The notes: generated from the letters alone by a model not told the origin. A DNA stretch of 8,271 nucleotides from Acidobacteriaceae bacterium (GCA_003156235.1 PMGP01000226.1:5539-13809), one strand, 5' to 3'. Shown: positions 1-6,997, counted from the first letter of the stretch. A program made the numbers and translations.

Positions 1-317
1 TCGTCGTCGTAGATGTCGAAGACCGTATAGAGCTTGGTCAACTGCAGCAGGTCGTGTACCTTCTTGGTCAGGTTCAGCAGCTTCACTTCGGCTTGCTGAT
101 TCTTGGCCGAGGTAAAGGCGCTGACCAGCTCGCCCAGCCCGGAACTGTCGATGTAGTTTACATCTCCCAGGTTCAGCAGGATGTGCTTCTTTCCCTTGCC
201 GATCAGGCCGCGAACAGCGTCGCGCAATTGCACGCTGCCCTCGCCCAGGGTGATGCGCCCGCTAAGATCCAAAATGTCGACCCCGTCCACTTCTCGGGAA
301 GCAATTTTCAATGCCAC
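1..317 (-). CDS. STAS-domain anti-sigma factor antagonist (SpoIIAA/RsbV-like), 3' end cut by the window
   Basis: This gene encodes a cytoplasmic anti-anti-sigma factor. In partner switching, such a protein binds the cognate RsbW-like kinase when unphosphorylated and so frees the sigma factor or other target. The visible 105 residues cover almost the whole STAS fold: a first strand (VDILDLSG), then GRITLGEGS, a strand ILLNLGDV, and the signature YIDSSGLGELV. From the GTG start at 315-317, D57-S58-S59-G60 line up with the numbering of B. subtilis SpoIIAA, whose phosphorylated serine is S58. I chose GTG at 317 because AGGAGG (minus strand, 330-325) lies 7 bases upstream of it. The ATG at 323 is only 1 base from that site and would add two residues. 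The gene continues past base 1, so the C-terminus is unseen. Its neighbour upstream is the probable partner anti-sigma factor. The family is certain; the target is unknown. Confidence 0.93.
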   Translation of the reverse strand, partial: MALKIASREVDGVDILDLSGRITLGEGSVQLRDAVRGLIGKGKKHILLNLGDVNYIDSSGLGELVSAFTSAKNQQAEVKLLNLTKKVHDLLQLTKLYTVFDIYDD

Positions 318-441
318 GGTCATTCCTCCTTGTTGGTAGTACGGTGATAGAACTTTGCCAGTTCCAGATTGTTGAACCGCCCGATGCGCGATGTGCCGCG
401 ACTTGCGCCGCGGCGCGAAAAGATTGACCTCCCTCGACCGC

Positions 442-468
442 CAAGCCTGCCATCCGCCGCCAGGCTTG
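442..468 (-). other. Hairpin between anti-sigma and STAS genes
   Basis: CAAGCCTG (442-449) and CAGGCTTG (461-468) form a perfect 8-base stem with an 11-base loop. In the sense of the minus-strand genes it starts 9 bases after the anti-sigma stop codon. No T-run follows, so a simple intrinsic terminator is not supported. It could be a partial terminator, an mRNA-stabilising 3' hairpin, or a processing site that sets the ratio of anti-sigma to antagonist. The remaining bases of the 318-476 gap show no further feature beyond the ribosome binding site of the STAS gene. Confidence 0.4.
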
Positions 469-476
469 CCGTGTAG

Positions 477-923
477 TTACTCTATCCCTTGGGGGCCCTG
501 CGCCGCCAGATGCTTGATCAGGGTCAGCTCGGTTCCGGGATGCAATTGCCTGAAATGTACCTCATCCATGAATGCCCGGATGAGGAAGATGCCGCGCCCC
601 GTGCCGCGCAGGAGATTTTCCGGGGCCAGGGGGTCGGGCAGCGTGGCCGTGTCCAGTCCCTTGCCCTGGTCGGCAACGGTAATCACCAGCGCCGCGCCGG
701 TGTTTTCAAAGCTTGCGGAAATCTGTTTGGCGGGGTCGTATTCGTTGCCGTGCAGCACGGCGTTGACCGCGGCCTCGCGCGCCGCCATGGCCACGTGAAA
801 GCGCTCGTCGTCGTCCAGGCCGGCCTCGGCGGCCAACTTCACCGCCGCAGCCTCCACCTGGGCCACGCTCTCCATGGTCGAATTCAGCCGAAGACTCCGC
901 CGTCCTGCCTTCGCTTCGCTCAC
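477..923 (-). CDS. Anti-sigma regulatory factor, RsbW-like serine kinase/ATPase (HATPase_c)
   Basis: The product (148 residues from GTG at 923) is a GHKL-fold anti-sigma factor. Proteins of this family bind a sigma factor, or another partner, and phosphorylate the serine of the cognate STAS antagonist. Visible motifs, in order, are RRSLRLNSTMESV (first strand and helix, residues 8-20), the N box EAAVNAVLHGN (50-60, Asn54 as Mg-ATP ligand), the G1 box DQGKGLD (85-91) and the G2 box GTGRGIFLI (107-115). The frame stays open to 1088, but residues upstream of 923 are not family-like. The GTG at 923 has GGAGA about 9 bases upstream and gives the usual short N-terminus. The gene precedes the STAS gene on the same strand with a 159-base gap, the typical pairing of a partner-switching module. 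No sigma factor gene is visible, so the controlled target is unknown. Confidence 0.9.
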   Translation of the reverse strand: MSEAKAGRRSLRLNSTMESVAQVEAAAVKLAAEAGLDDDERFHVAMAAREAAVNAVLHGNEYDPAKQISASFENTGAALVITVADQGKGLDTATLPDPLAPENLLRGTGRGIFLIRAFMDEVHFRQLHPGTELTLIKHLAAQGPQGIE

Positions 924-1018
924 CGGCCAAGTCTCCGTTCTGTCCGCAACGCGCCCGGATGCATTGTGTCCGCCGCGCGCGGCAGCATAGAGCATTTTTA
1001 CAGATGGTGTAGAGTGCG

Positions 1019-1069
1019 GCGTGGACCAGGAGGTCCACGCAATAGCAAGCCGGGAGGCCGGCGCTACAG
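1019..1069. repeat. REP-like two-hairpin intergenic repeat, copy 1 (full)
   Basis: This 51-base unit holds a perfect 9-base stem, GCGTGGACC (1019-1027) with GGTCCACGC (1032-1040) around a 4-base loop. An 8-base linker follows, then a second stem GCCGG/CCGGC (1049-1062) with tail GCTACAG. Its last 20 bases (1050-1069) recur exactly, in inverted orientation, at 7489-7508. The element sits between the kinase stop codon (1182) and the anti-sigma start (923). The rest of this 258-base gap (924-1018 and 1070-1181) shows no gene or clear promoter. This is the look of repetitive extragenic palindromes, which in other genomes are moved by RAYT transposases; no such gene is in the window. Confidence 0.7.
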
Positions 1070-1181
1070 GTTCGCGACCCACCGGCACTGGAAACGCAAT
1101 CGGAAATCGACTCTAGAACAACAGGCAAAATGCTCTAAAAGGCAGTTTCAAGGCTGGGTTGGATTGTGTCAAGCGGCGGTG

Positions 1182-3149
1182 CTATTTGGAATCCTTCAAT
1201 GTTTGGCAGGCACCCGCATGGCCCATCGAACAGGCCCTCTTGAAATATTCATCGGACTTGGCGATATTCTTCTCGACGCCGTTGCCGGACCAATAAAGAT
1301 TTCCCATCATATAACAGCCGTTGGAGTTGCCGACTTCGCACGCTTTGGAAAAATAACCTACCGACCGCACATAATCCTGCTCGACGCCCATTCTGCCGTT
1401 TTCGTATATCTGACCCAACTGCTGGCAACTACTTCCTAGCCACGCATCGCAAGCCTTGGTAAAAACAGCCAAGGCCTTAGTGACGTCGGCCGAGCCGGTA
1501 GTGGGCTGCAAGTAAGAAATACCCAGAGTCAAGCAGCCATTGTCGCTTCCACCGTCGCAGGCCTTTGCCAAGAGCGGTCTTGCGCGGGCTTCATCGACAA
1601 TGTTCAAGGTTCCAACGTAATAAAAGTTTCCAATGTTGTAGCAACCATCCGCGTTTCCGGCATCGCAAGCAGTAGTAAAAAGAGCCGCCGCCTTCTTGAA
1701 ATTCTTAGAAATGCCGGGTAACCCCTCATACATCTGTCCCAGGTAATCGCAGGCTTCGCCATCTCCGCCGGTGCAGGCCTGATTGAGCAGCGGCAAAGCA
1801 TCCTTGTACTGCTTCTGCTCGAATAGCGCTTTCCCGTGCCTGGCCGGTGCAGTCGCATCCGGATTCGTTACCGGAGTCTGCGGCTGCGTATCGGTAGCCG
1901 TCAGCGATGGTTGAAATGCGGCCAAATTAGCGTCCCGGTTCCGTGATTCCTGCCATGAAAAGAAAAACACCATCAGAACGACCGCTGCGATAAGCACCTC
2001 AGGAAGCCACTTCGCTCTTCGCTTTGGCTTGTCCGCCTCCGGGAGCAGGTCAGGGCTCAGCTCCGGGCTCAGACGCGTGACTTGTCCTGCCCGCCGTTCC
2101 GGCTGCGGTTCCGGGGTGGGAATGGTTACAGGGGTGGGCCGCGCCGATTCCGGTTCGACTACGGTCGCTCGCCGGATTTCGGGCACCGTCGGCCGACTCG
2201 CGGGAACTGCCGGACGCACTGCGTCGATCAGCCCCAGCAACTCAGCCACATCACTGGGCCGATATTCGCGATTCTTGGCCAGCAGGCGCAAGACCAGCGC
2301 GTCCAGCCCCTTCCAGCCGGCCAGCTCCGGGCGTAGGCTGCTGGGCGGCCGCGGCGGCGTCTGCATGTGCTCGAAGAGCCAGCCCTCATAGTTCTCCGCC
2401 TCGAAGACCGTCTGCCCGGTGAGCATCTCGAAGAGCACTCCGCCCAGCGCATACAGGTCCGTGCGCCCGTCCAGTTCGCTCGAGCGCGTGCCCCGCCACT
2501 GTTCCGGCGCGGCGTAGGGCGGCGTCAGCAGGCTACCGCGCGTGGTCTTGTAGACGGTGCTGCTTTCTACCGTGGCCACAATCCCGAAGTCGGCGATCTT
2601 GGGCACCCAGCCGGACTTGTCTCGCGCCATCAGCACATTCTCCGGCTTGATGTCCCGGTGCACCATCCCCAGGGTGTGCGCCGCTCCCATCCCCTCGGCG
2701 ATGCCGTGCGCAATCCCTAACGTCTCAGCCACATCCAGCCGCCCTCCGGCCTGATGCATCAGGCCGCGCAGATCCGGCCCGTCCACAAATTCCATGGCGA
2801 AAAACAGCCGCTCATCTTCAGCCCGTTCCAAGTCCCCGCAGTCCACCACGTTCTTGTGCCGCACCTGGCGCAGCATCCGGCCCTCGCGCAAAAAGCGGCG
2901 CGTAAAGGCCTCATCGCTGTTCAGCTCGTGCGACAGAAATTTCAGCGCCCGCGGCGCATCCATCAACTCGTGCCGCGCCAGGTAAACCGAGCCCATTCCG
3001 CCCTTGCCCAGCAGCCGCTCAATCCGATAGGTCTTGCGGATCAACATTCCCGGCCGCAGGTCGATAATCTCGCTCAGCGGCCCGCCATGGGTGGGGCAGG
3101 TCACGGCGTTGTCGGGATAGCCGGTATCGCATTGTGGGCAGATTTTCAT
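1182..3149 (-). CDS. Membrane-anchored Ser/Thr protein kinase with zinc ribbon and cysteine-paired Sel1-like repeats
   Basis: The 655-residue protein starts with a zinc-ribbon-like motif (C4, C7, C18, H21). A full Hanks-type kinase domain follows at about 41-310: glycine loop GKGGMGSV (48-55), ATP lysine K70 in ALK, HRDIKPEN (164-171), DFG (187-189) and APE (214-216). All catalytic residues are present, so it should be active. A Pro/Arg-rich linker (about 311-380) leads to one transmembrane helix (about 381-399). The C-terminal part (about 438-655) has Sel1-like repeats with six C-x7-C pairs at 459/467, 495/503, 531/539, 567/575, 604/612 and 640/648. This is the pattern of Hcp-type repeats, in which each pair forms a disulfide, so the domain is probably outside the cytoplasmic membrane and acts as sensor or scaffold. 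Substrate and ligand are unknown. The ATG at 3149 is the first codon of the ribbon motif; its ribosome site is weak. The repeat half has clearly lower GC than the kinase half. Confidence 0.94.
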   Translation of the reverse strand: MKICPQCDTGYPDNAVTCPTHGGPLSEIIDLRPGMLIRKTYRIERLLGKGGMGSVYLARHELMDAPRALKFLSHELNSDEAFTRRFLREGRMLRQVRHKNVVDCGDLERAEDERLFFAMEFVDGPDLRGLMHQAGGRLDVAETLGIAHGIAEGMGAAHTLGMVHRDIKPENVLMARDKSGWVPKIADFGIVATVESSTVYKTTRGSLLTPPYAAPEQWRGTRSSELDGRTDLYALGGVLFEMLTGQTVFEAENYEGWLFEHMQTPPRPPSSLRPELAGWKGLDALVLRLLAKNREYRPSDVAELLGLIDAVRPAVPASRPTVPEIRRATVVEPESARPTPVTIPTPEPQPERRAGQVTRLSPELSPDLLPEADKPKRRAKWLPEVLIAAVVLMVFFFSWQESRNRDANLAAFQPSLTATDTQPQTPVTNPDATAPARHGKALFEQKQYKDALPLLNQACTGGDGEACDYLGQMYEGLPGISKNFKKAAALFTTACDAGNADGCYNIGNFYYVGTLNIVDEARARPLLAKACDGGSDNGCLTLGISYLQPTTGSADVTKALAVFTKACDAWLGSSCQQLGQIYENGRMGVEQDYVRSVGYFSKACEVGNSNGCYMMGNLYWSGNGVEKNIAKSDEYFKRACSMGHAGACQTLKDSK

Positions 3150-3185
3150 CGTCGGCTTGATCCAATGTCAGCGTTCAACTGGTTT

Positions 3186-3198
3186 TGTCATTGTGACA
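3186..3198. promoter_or_regulatory. Palindrome in the divergent promoter region, possible operator
   Basis: TGTCA-TTG-TGACA is a perfect 5-base inverted repeat with a 3-base centre. A further TGTCA half-site lies at 3166-3170, exactly 20 bases before the first arm. The element lies in the 157-base gap (3150-3306) between the divergent kinase and PRC/MgtE_N/CBS genes, where both promoters must be. I found no convincing -35/-10 pair for either gene. Regulator binding is inference from symmetry and position only. Confidence 0.3.
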
Positions 3199-3306
3199 GC
3201 CAAGTCCGCTTGTGGCAAACGGGAAAGCGCAAATGTTAGCTGCTTAGGTTACACAGCCGAATCACTCCACAGGCACAGCCCAACCCCAAGGCGATACACT
3301 CACCTC

Positions 3307-4563
3307 ATGAGTCCCCGCACCACATCCCGCATCAGCCTGACGGCGCTGCTCGGCACCCCGGTGACCGATTCCCACGGCCACCTGCGGGGCAGGCTCAAGG
3401 ACATCGCCGTGGCCACCGGCGAGGATGCCGGCAAGGTGGCGGGCCTGGTGCTTAAAACCCGCGACGGGTTGTGCATCGTGGCCTCGCAGGATGTGATGGA
3501 AACCCCCGCCGGAACACTCGAGCTGCGTTCGGCCGGCGTCATGGTTCCACTGGAGGATCAGGGCAATTACCTCTATCTGAAGCAGGACCTGGTCGACCGT
3601 CAGATCATCGACATTCACGGCCGCAAGGTAGTCCGCGTCAACGACGTCGATCTGGAGTGGATGGGCCAGGGTGCGGCTCACCTGCTGCGTGTCTGCGAGG
3701 TCGAGGTGGGGCTGCGCGGCGCCTTTCGCCGCGTCTTCAAAGGATTATTGCCCCGCGCCGCGCTGGAGAAGCTTTCCCGCAAGTTCGTCTCCCGCTGCAT
3801 TCCTTGGGAGTTTGTTGACGTTATCGAGGTCGATCCCGCCCGCCGCGTCAAGCTGCGCATCGAGTATGAGCGGCTGGGCGAGATGCACCCCTCCGACCTG
3901 GCTGACATTCTTGAAGACCTGGCCCCCGCCGAGCGCGAGGTCATCTTCACCTCGCTCGATGAAGAAGTGGCCGCCGAGACTCTCGAAGAGGTCGAGCCCC
4001 GCCTGCAAAAGGCGCTCCTGGAAAAGCTCGACGAAGAGAAGATCGCAGACATCGTCGAGGAGATGGACCCCGGCGCTGCCGCCGACCTGCTGGCCGAGCT
4101 GCCCGAAGAGCAATCCGACGCCATTTTGGAAGAAATGGAACCGGAGGAGCGGCAGGAGGTCTCGGAGCTGCTCGAGTTTGACGAGAAATCCGCCGCCGGA
4201 TGCATGACCACAGACTTTGTTGCCCTGGGCAAGGACGCAACCGTGGCCCAGGCCGTCGATGAACTGCGCACCTTTGATGGCGATCTGGAGAGCGTCACCG
4301 AAATATACCTGCTCAACGAACACCGTGTGCTGCGGGGAGCCATTCCGCTCGCGCGTCTGGTCATGGCCCAGCCGGAGACGCTCCTTTCCACGCTGGCTGA
4401 AGCCCGCGTCCTCTCCTGCCCCATCCACCTGCACCAGAACGAACTGGCCGAACTCTTCGACAAGTACAACCTCCACGCCCTGGCCGTGGTCGACGTTCAG
4501 GGCCGCATGGTGGGCGTCGTCCAGGCCGACCACGTGATCAGCTTCCTGCGCGAAAATCTATAA
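3307..4563 (+). CDS. PRC-barrel / MgtE_N / CBS-domain protein, soluble MgtE-like Mg2+ sensor or regulator
   Basis: The 418-residue protein has no transmembrane segment. Residues about 8-60 (SLTALLGTPVTDSHGHLRG) and about 93-125 (QIIDIHGRKVVRVNDVDLEW) look like two PRC-barrel modules. Residues about 190-295 are a very acidic helical array typical of MgtE_N, with units such as HPSDLADILEDL, EKIADIVEEMDPGAAADLLAELPEE and ERQEVSELLEFDEKSAAGCM. Two CBS motifs follow at about 300-360 and 365-416. In MgtE channels the N and CBS domains are the cytosolic Mg2+ sensor that gates the pore; here the pore domain is absent. The protein may gate or sense for a separate transporter, and the divergent Nramp at 7643 is the obvious candidate. 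The frame is open from 3157, but the extra 50 residues have no PRC character, so ATG 3307 is preferred despite a weak ribosome site. The CBS domains could instead bind adenine nucleotides. Confidence 0.9.
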   Translation: MSPRTTSRISLTALLGTPVTDSHGHLRGRLKDIAVATGEDAGKVAGLVLKTRDGLCIVASQDVMETPAGTLELRSAGVMVPLEDQGNYLYLKQDLVDRQIIDIHGRKVVRVNDVDLEWMGQGAAHLLRVCEVEVGLRGAFRRVFKGLLPRAALEKLSRKFVSRCIPWEFVDVIEVDPARRVKLRIEYERLGEMHPSDLADILEDLAPAEREVIFTSLDEEVAAETLEEVEPRLQKALLEKLDEEKIADIVEEMDPGAAADLLAELPEEQSDAILEEMEPEERQEVSELLEFDEKSAAGCMTTDFVALGKDATVAQAVDELRTFDGDLESVTEIYLLNEHRVLRGAIPLARLVMAQPETLLSTLAEARVLSCPIHLHQNELAELFDKYNLHALAVVDVQGRMVGVVQADHVISFLRENL

Positions 4564-4634
4564 TGCTCGCCGCATAGCCTTTGTGTTACACTTCCTCCGA
4601 ACCTCAACAAAGACATTTCTGCATCGTGAATCTC

Positions 4635-4678
4635 GCCCCGCTTGGTGTCTGCCAATCCGCGGCTTGATCGCACGGGGC
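4635..4678 (+). promoter_or_regulatory. Nested inverted repeats in the leader of the membrane-protein gene
   Basis: GCCCCG (4635-4640) pairs with CGGGGC (4673-4678), and inside it TTGG (4642-4645) pairs with CCAA (4652-4655). The outer arm ends 12 bases before the AGGAGG ribosome site (4691-4696) of the gene starting at 4701. This could be a structured 5' leader or an operator. It matches no riboswitch class that I recognise. The rest of the 137-base gap shows no clear promoter or terminator. Confidence 0.25.
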
Positions 4679-4700
4679 AGGGAATGGAATAGGAGGAAGT

Positions 4701-5309
4701 ATGCCGGCGCAACAGAAAGTCGACAGGCCGCGGCGGATGCATGGCATTACGCCGACGCCCTTTGAGATGCCTGCGGACCGTATTCCGAGGTCGACAGCGA
4801 AGAGCCAACTCCCGATCTACGTTCGCCTGATCTGTGGATACCAATTGATGCGGGGTGTGGTTAACTTGCTCCTTGCCCTGGTTCCATGGGGCGACCCGGA
4901 ATCGAGTGTGGCGTCTTTTCTCAGCTCCAGACCGGATCTTATTTTCAGTTTGCTTCCACGGCAGGCTCAACCCGCTCTGGCGGTAACAGGTAGATCGATG
5001 GGGGCCTATGCCCAGGGTCTTCCCATTATTTTTCTGATCTTTGGACTGGTTTATCTTGCCAGCGCATGGAAATTGTGGACTATGGACAAATTTTGGGTCC
5101 CTATGGTCCGCTGGGTCATGATGTTCCAATCCGGGGCGGTCGTGCTGAAAACGATGATCCTTTTATCGGCCAGATATGTAGGTGAAGCAGAGGCTCCGCT
5201 TTCCGATGAGACGCGGATTGCCCTTATTCTTTTTATTGCCTGGAATTTGATGATCTTTTTCTGTTTTGCCGCTTTTCCCCGCGTCGAAGATGAGTACGAT
5301 AAAAACTAG
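4701..5309 (+). CDS. Four-helix integral membrane protein, function unknown
   Basis: I do not recognise this 202-residue protein. After a basic, Pro-rich N-terminus of about 38 residues there are four hydrophobic stretches, at about 41-62, 107-126, 132-157 and 172-193. Between the first two lies an about 45-residue loop, and the acidic tail ends FPRVEDEYDKN. The start is well supported, with AGGAGGAA at 4691-4698 just upstream of ATG 4701. The frame is also open on the opposite strand over much of it, but that reading lacks a ribosome site and hydrophobic pattern. Base composition is low for the window: 38% GC at 5221-5280 by hand count, against 70% at 6301-6360 in the next large gene. This suggests a different history from its neighbours. 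No catalytic or binding motif is visible and the operon context gives no clear role. Confidence 0.8.
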   Translation: MPAQQKVDRPRRMHGITPTPFEMPADRIPRSTAKSQLPIYVRLICGYQLMRGVVNLLLALVPWGDPESSVASFLSSRPDLIFSLLPRQAQPALAVTGRSMGAYAQGLPIIFLIFGLVYLASAWKLWTMDKFWVPMVRWVMMFQSGAVVLKTMILLSARYVGEAEAPLSDETRIALILFIAWNLMIFFCFAAFPRVEDEYDKN

Positions 5310-5496
5310 CGGGCAGGTTTCCGCTCCGATTATGGGCGGCATGGCTTCACTGCCTGCCGCCCGATGGTTCCCCGTCGAGCCCATCCATTTCCGTCTCATT
5401 TCTCCGCGTAGCTTGAAAGAGTTTCATTTCGGCATTCTGTGTGCAGTATTGATCACCCCATGTATTATTTTGCTCACTTATCTCCGAGAAAAGTAG
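5290..5496 (+). CDS. Possible small single-pass membrane protein (68 residues)
   Basis: An open frame starts at ATG 5290, overlaps the end of the upstream membrane-protein gene by 20 bases, and ends at TAG 5494-5496. The first 40 residues are mixed; residues about 46-63 (FHFGILCAVLITPCIILL) form one convincing transmembrane stretch followed by TYLREK. The overlap would fit translational coupling. Evidence against it is the lack of a good ribosome site (only GAAG) and a strong hairpin at 5334-5362 inside the frame. I recognise no family. It could be a real small protein, or non-coding sequence with a hydrophobic accident. Confidence 0.38.
   Translation: MSTIKTSGQVSAPIMGGMASLPAARWFPVEPIHFRLISPRSLKEFHFGILCAVLITPCIILLTYLREK
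5334..5362 (+). terminator. Strong hairpin after the four-helix gene, possible terminator
   Basis: GGGCGGCA (5334-5341) and TGCCGCCC (5355-5362) form a perfect 8-base GC-rich stem with a 13-base loop, 24 bases after the stop codon at 5309. No T-run follows, so it is an untypical intrinsic terminator at best. It lies inside the possible 68-residue frame, so either the terminator role or that gene is likely wrong. Confidence 0.3.
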
Positions 5497-5528
5497 GGAT
5501 TCAGCCCGATCTGTGAAACAATCCAGAA

Positions 5529-6995
5529 ATGATGCAGTTTCCCAAGATCATCCAGGGCGGCATGGGCGTGGGCGTTTCAAACTGGCGCCTGGCCAATGCT
5601 GTCTCCAAACTCGGTCAGCTCGGCGTGGTCTCCGGCACCGCGCTTGATTCGCTCTTTGTTCGCCGCCTAGCCGATGGCGACCCCGGCGGAAATATGCGCC
5701 GCGGGCTGGATGCCTTCCCCTTTCCCGAGATGGCCAACCGCATCTGGGAGGAGTACTACGTCTCCGGCGGCAAGGCCGAGGGAAAGCCCTATCCGCTCCC
5801 GCCCATGCACCAGCGCCGCGATCTGCGCAAGGTGGTCGAGCTATGCATCGTAAGCAATTTCGTCGAGGTCTATCTGGCGCGCGATGGACAGAAGAACGCT
5901 GTCGGCATCAATTTTCTTGAGAAGGTGCAGATGCCGCACCTCTCCTCCATCTACGGCGCGATGCTGGCCGGCGTGGGCTACGTGCTGATGGGCGCGGGCA
6001 TCCCGCTGCACATTCCCGGCGTCCTGGATGCTTTTGCGGCGCAACAACCGGCAGAGTACCGCCTGGCGGTCATCGGCGCAGCCCAGGATGCCGACACGGC
6101 CATGCGCTTCGATCCCGCCGATTACATTGATGGACCGCTTCCTGTTCTTGACCGGCCACGCTTTTTGGCCATAGTCAGCTCCAACACCCTGGCCACTACC
6201 ATGCTGCGCCGGGCCAGCGGGCGCGTCGATGGGCTGGTCATCGAAAGCCCCACGGCGGGCGGACACAATGCGCCGCCGCGCGGAAAGCTGCTGCTCAATA
6301 CTGCCGGTGAGCCGGTCTACGGGGAGCGCGACCAGGTAGACATTGCGGGACTGCGTGCGCTGGGCGTGCCCTTCTGGCTGGCTGGCGGATACGGAAACGC
6401 CAAAAGCGTGCGTTTCGCTCTCGATCAGGGCGCTGCCGGCGTGCAGGTGGGCACAGCTTTTGCCTTCACGCGAGAGTCCGGCCTGCGTCCTGATCTCAAA
6501 CAGACGCTTATTGCCCAGGCAACCACCGGCACCGGCGAGGTCTTCACCGATCCGGTGGCCTCGCCCACCGGATTCCCCTTCAAGGTGGCGCTGTTGCAGG
6601 GCTCATACTCCGATCCGGAAGTAGCCGCGGCGCGGACCAGGGTCTGCGACATTGGCTTGCTGCGTGAATCCTACGCCACGCCGGAAGGCAAGATCGGCTA
6701 CCGCTGCTCCGCCGAGCCGGTGGCCAATTACGTGGCCAAGGGCGGCATGGTCGAGGATACGGTGGGGCGCAAGTGCCTGTGCAATGCCCTGATGGCCAAC
6801 ATAGGCTATCAACAGGTTCGCAAGGACGGTTCCGTTGAGCCGGCCCTGGTCACCATCGGCGACGATCTGAATACCGTCGCGCAGTTCCTCGCGCCCGGCC
6901 GCACATCCTATAGTGCCGCCGACGTGGTAGCCTCCCTGCTCAGCCTAACCGCCGATGCCGTCACCGACGAGGAACCGGTTTACGCCACCGCCTGA
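5529..6995 (+). CDS. Nitronate monooxygenase / 2-nitropropane dioxygenase family flavoprotein
   Basis: The 488-residue protein belongs to the FMN-dependent NMO/NPD TIM-barrel family, whose members oxidise nitronates or act as NAD(P)H:quinone or related reductases. The N-terminus shows IIQGGMGVGVSNWRLANAVSKLG (residues 7-29), the phosphate/FMN-binding first strand. ESPTAGGHNAPPRG (239-252) carries the family histidine H246. WLAGGYGNAKSVRFALDQGAAGVQVGTAFAFT (283-314) is the C-terminal FMN phosphate-binding segment. The protein is longer than the common 320-380-residue enzymes, with an insertion around 60-120 and a C-terminal region with C373, C393, C416 and C418 (residues about 340-488). It has the high GC of the window core. 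ATG 5529 is followed at once by ATG 5532, and no clear ribosome site precedes either, so the exact start is open. The true substrate cannot be read from the sequence. Confidence 0.9.
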   Translation: MMQFPKIIQGGMGVGVSNWRLANAVSKLGQLGVVSGTALDSLFVRRLADGDPGGNMRRGLDAFPFPEMANRIWEEYYVSGGKAEGKPYPLPPMHQRRDLRKVVELCIVSNFVEVYLARDGQKNAVGINFLEKVQMPHLSSIYGAMLAGVGYVLMGAGIPLHIPGVLDAFAAQQPAEYRLAVIGAAQDADTAMRFDPADYIDGPLPVLDRPRFLAIVSSNTLATTMLRRASGRVDGLVIESPTAGGHNAPPRGKLLLNTAGEPVYGERDQVDIAGLRALGVPFWLAGGYGNAKSVRFALDQGAAGVQVGTAFAFTRESGLRPDLKQTLIAQATTGTGEVFTDPVASPTGFPFKVALLQGSYSDPEVAAARTRVCDIGLLRESYATPEGKIGYRCSAEPVANYVAKGGMVEDTVGRKCLCNALMANIGYQQVRKDGSVEPALVTIGDDLNTVAQFLAPGRTSYSAADVVASLLSLTADAVTDEEPVYATA

Positions 6996-6997
6996 CA

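Noticed and set aside
924..1088. Longer anti-sigma factor starting at ATG 1088
   Set aside because: The added 55 residues show no family motif and run through the REP-like repeat, while GTG 923 has a ribosome site and gives the usual N-terminus.
489..1439. Plus-strand 316-residue frame across the anti-sigma gene and the kinase end
   Set aside because: It is antisense to two recognised genes, has no domain and no ribosome site, and crosses the intergenic repeat.
3157..3306. Upstream start of the PRC/MgtE_N/CBS gene at 3157
   Set aside because: The extra 50 residues are unlike any domain and would occupy the whole divergent promoter region; ATG 3307 begins just before the PRC motif.
3678..4533. 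Two long minus-strand open frames (about 260 residues each) opposite the MgtE-like gene
   Set aside because: Ser/Arg-rich or Gly/Leu-rich low-complexity translations typical of the antisense of a GC-rich acidic gene; the plus strand has clear domains.
4497..5129. Minus-strand 210-residue frame opposite the four-helix protein
   Set aside because: No hydrophobic or domain pattern and no ribosome site; the plus-strand frame has AGGAGG and four membrane stretches.
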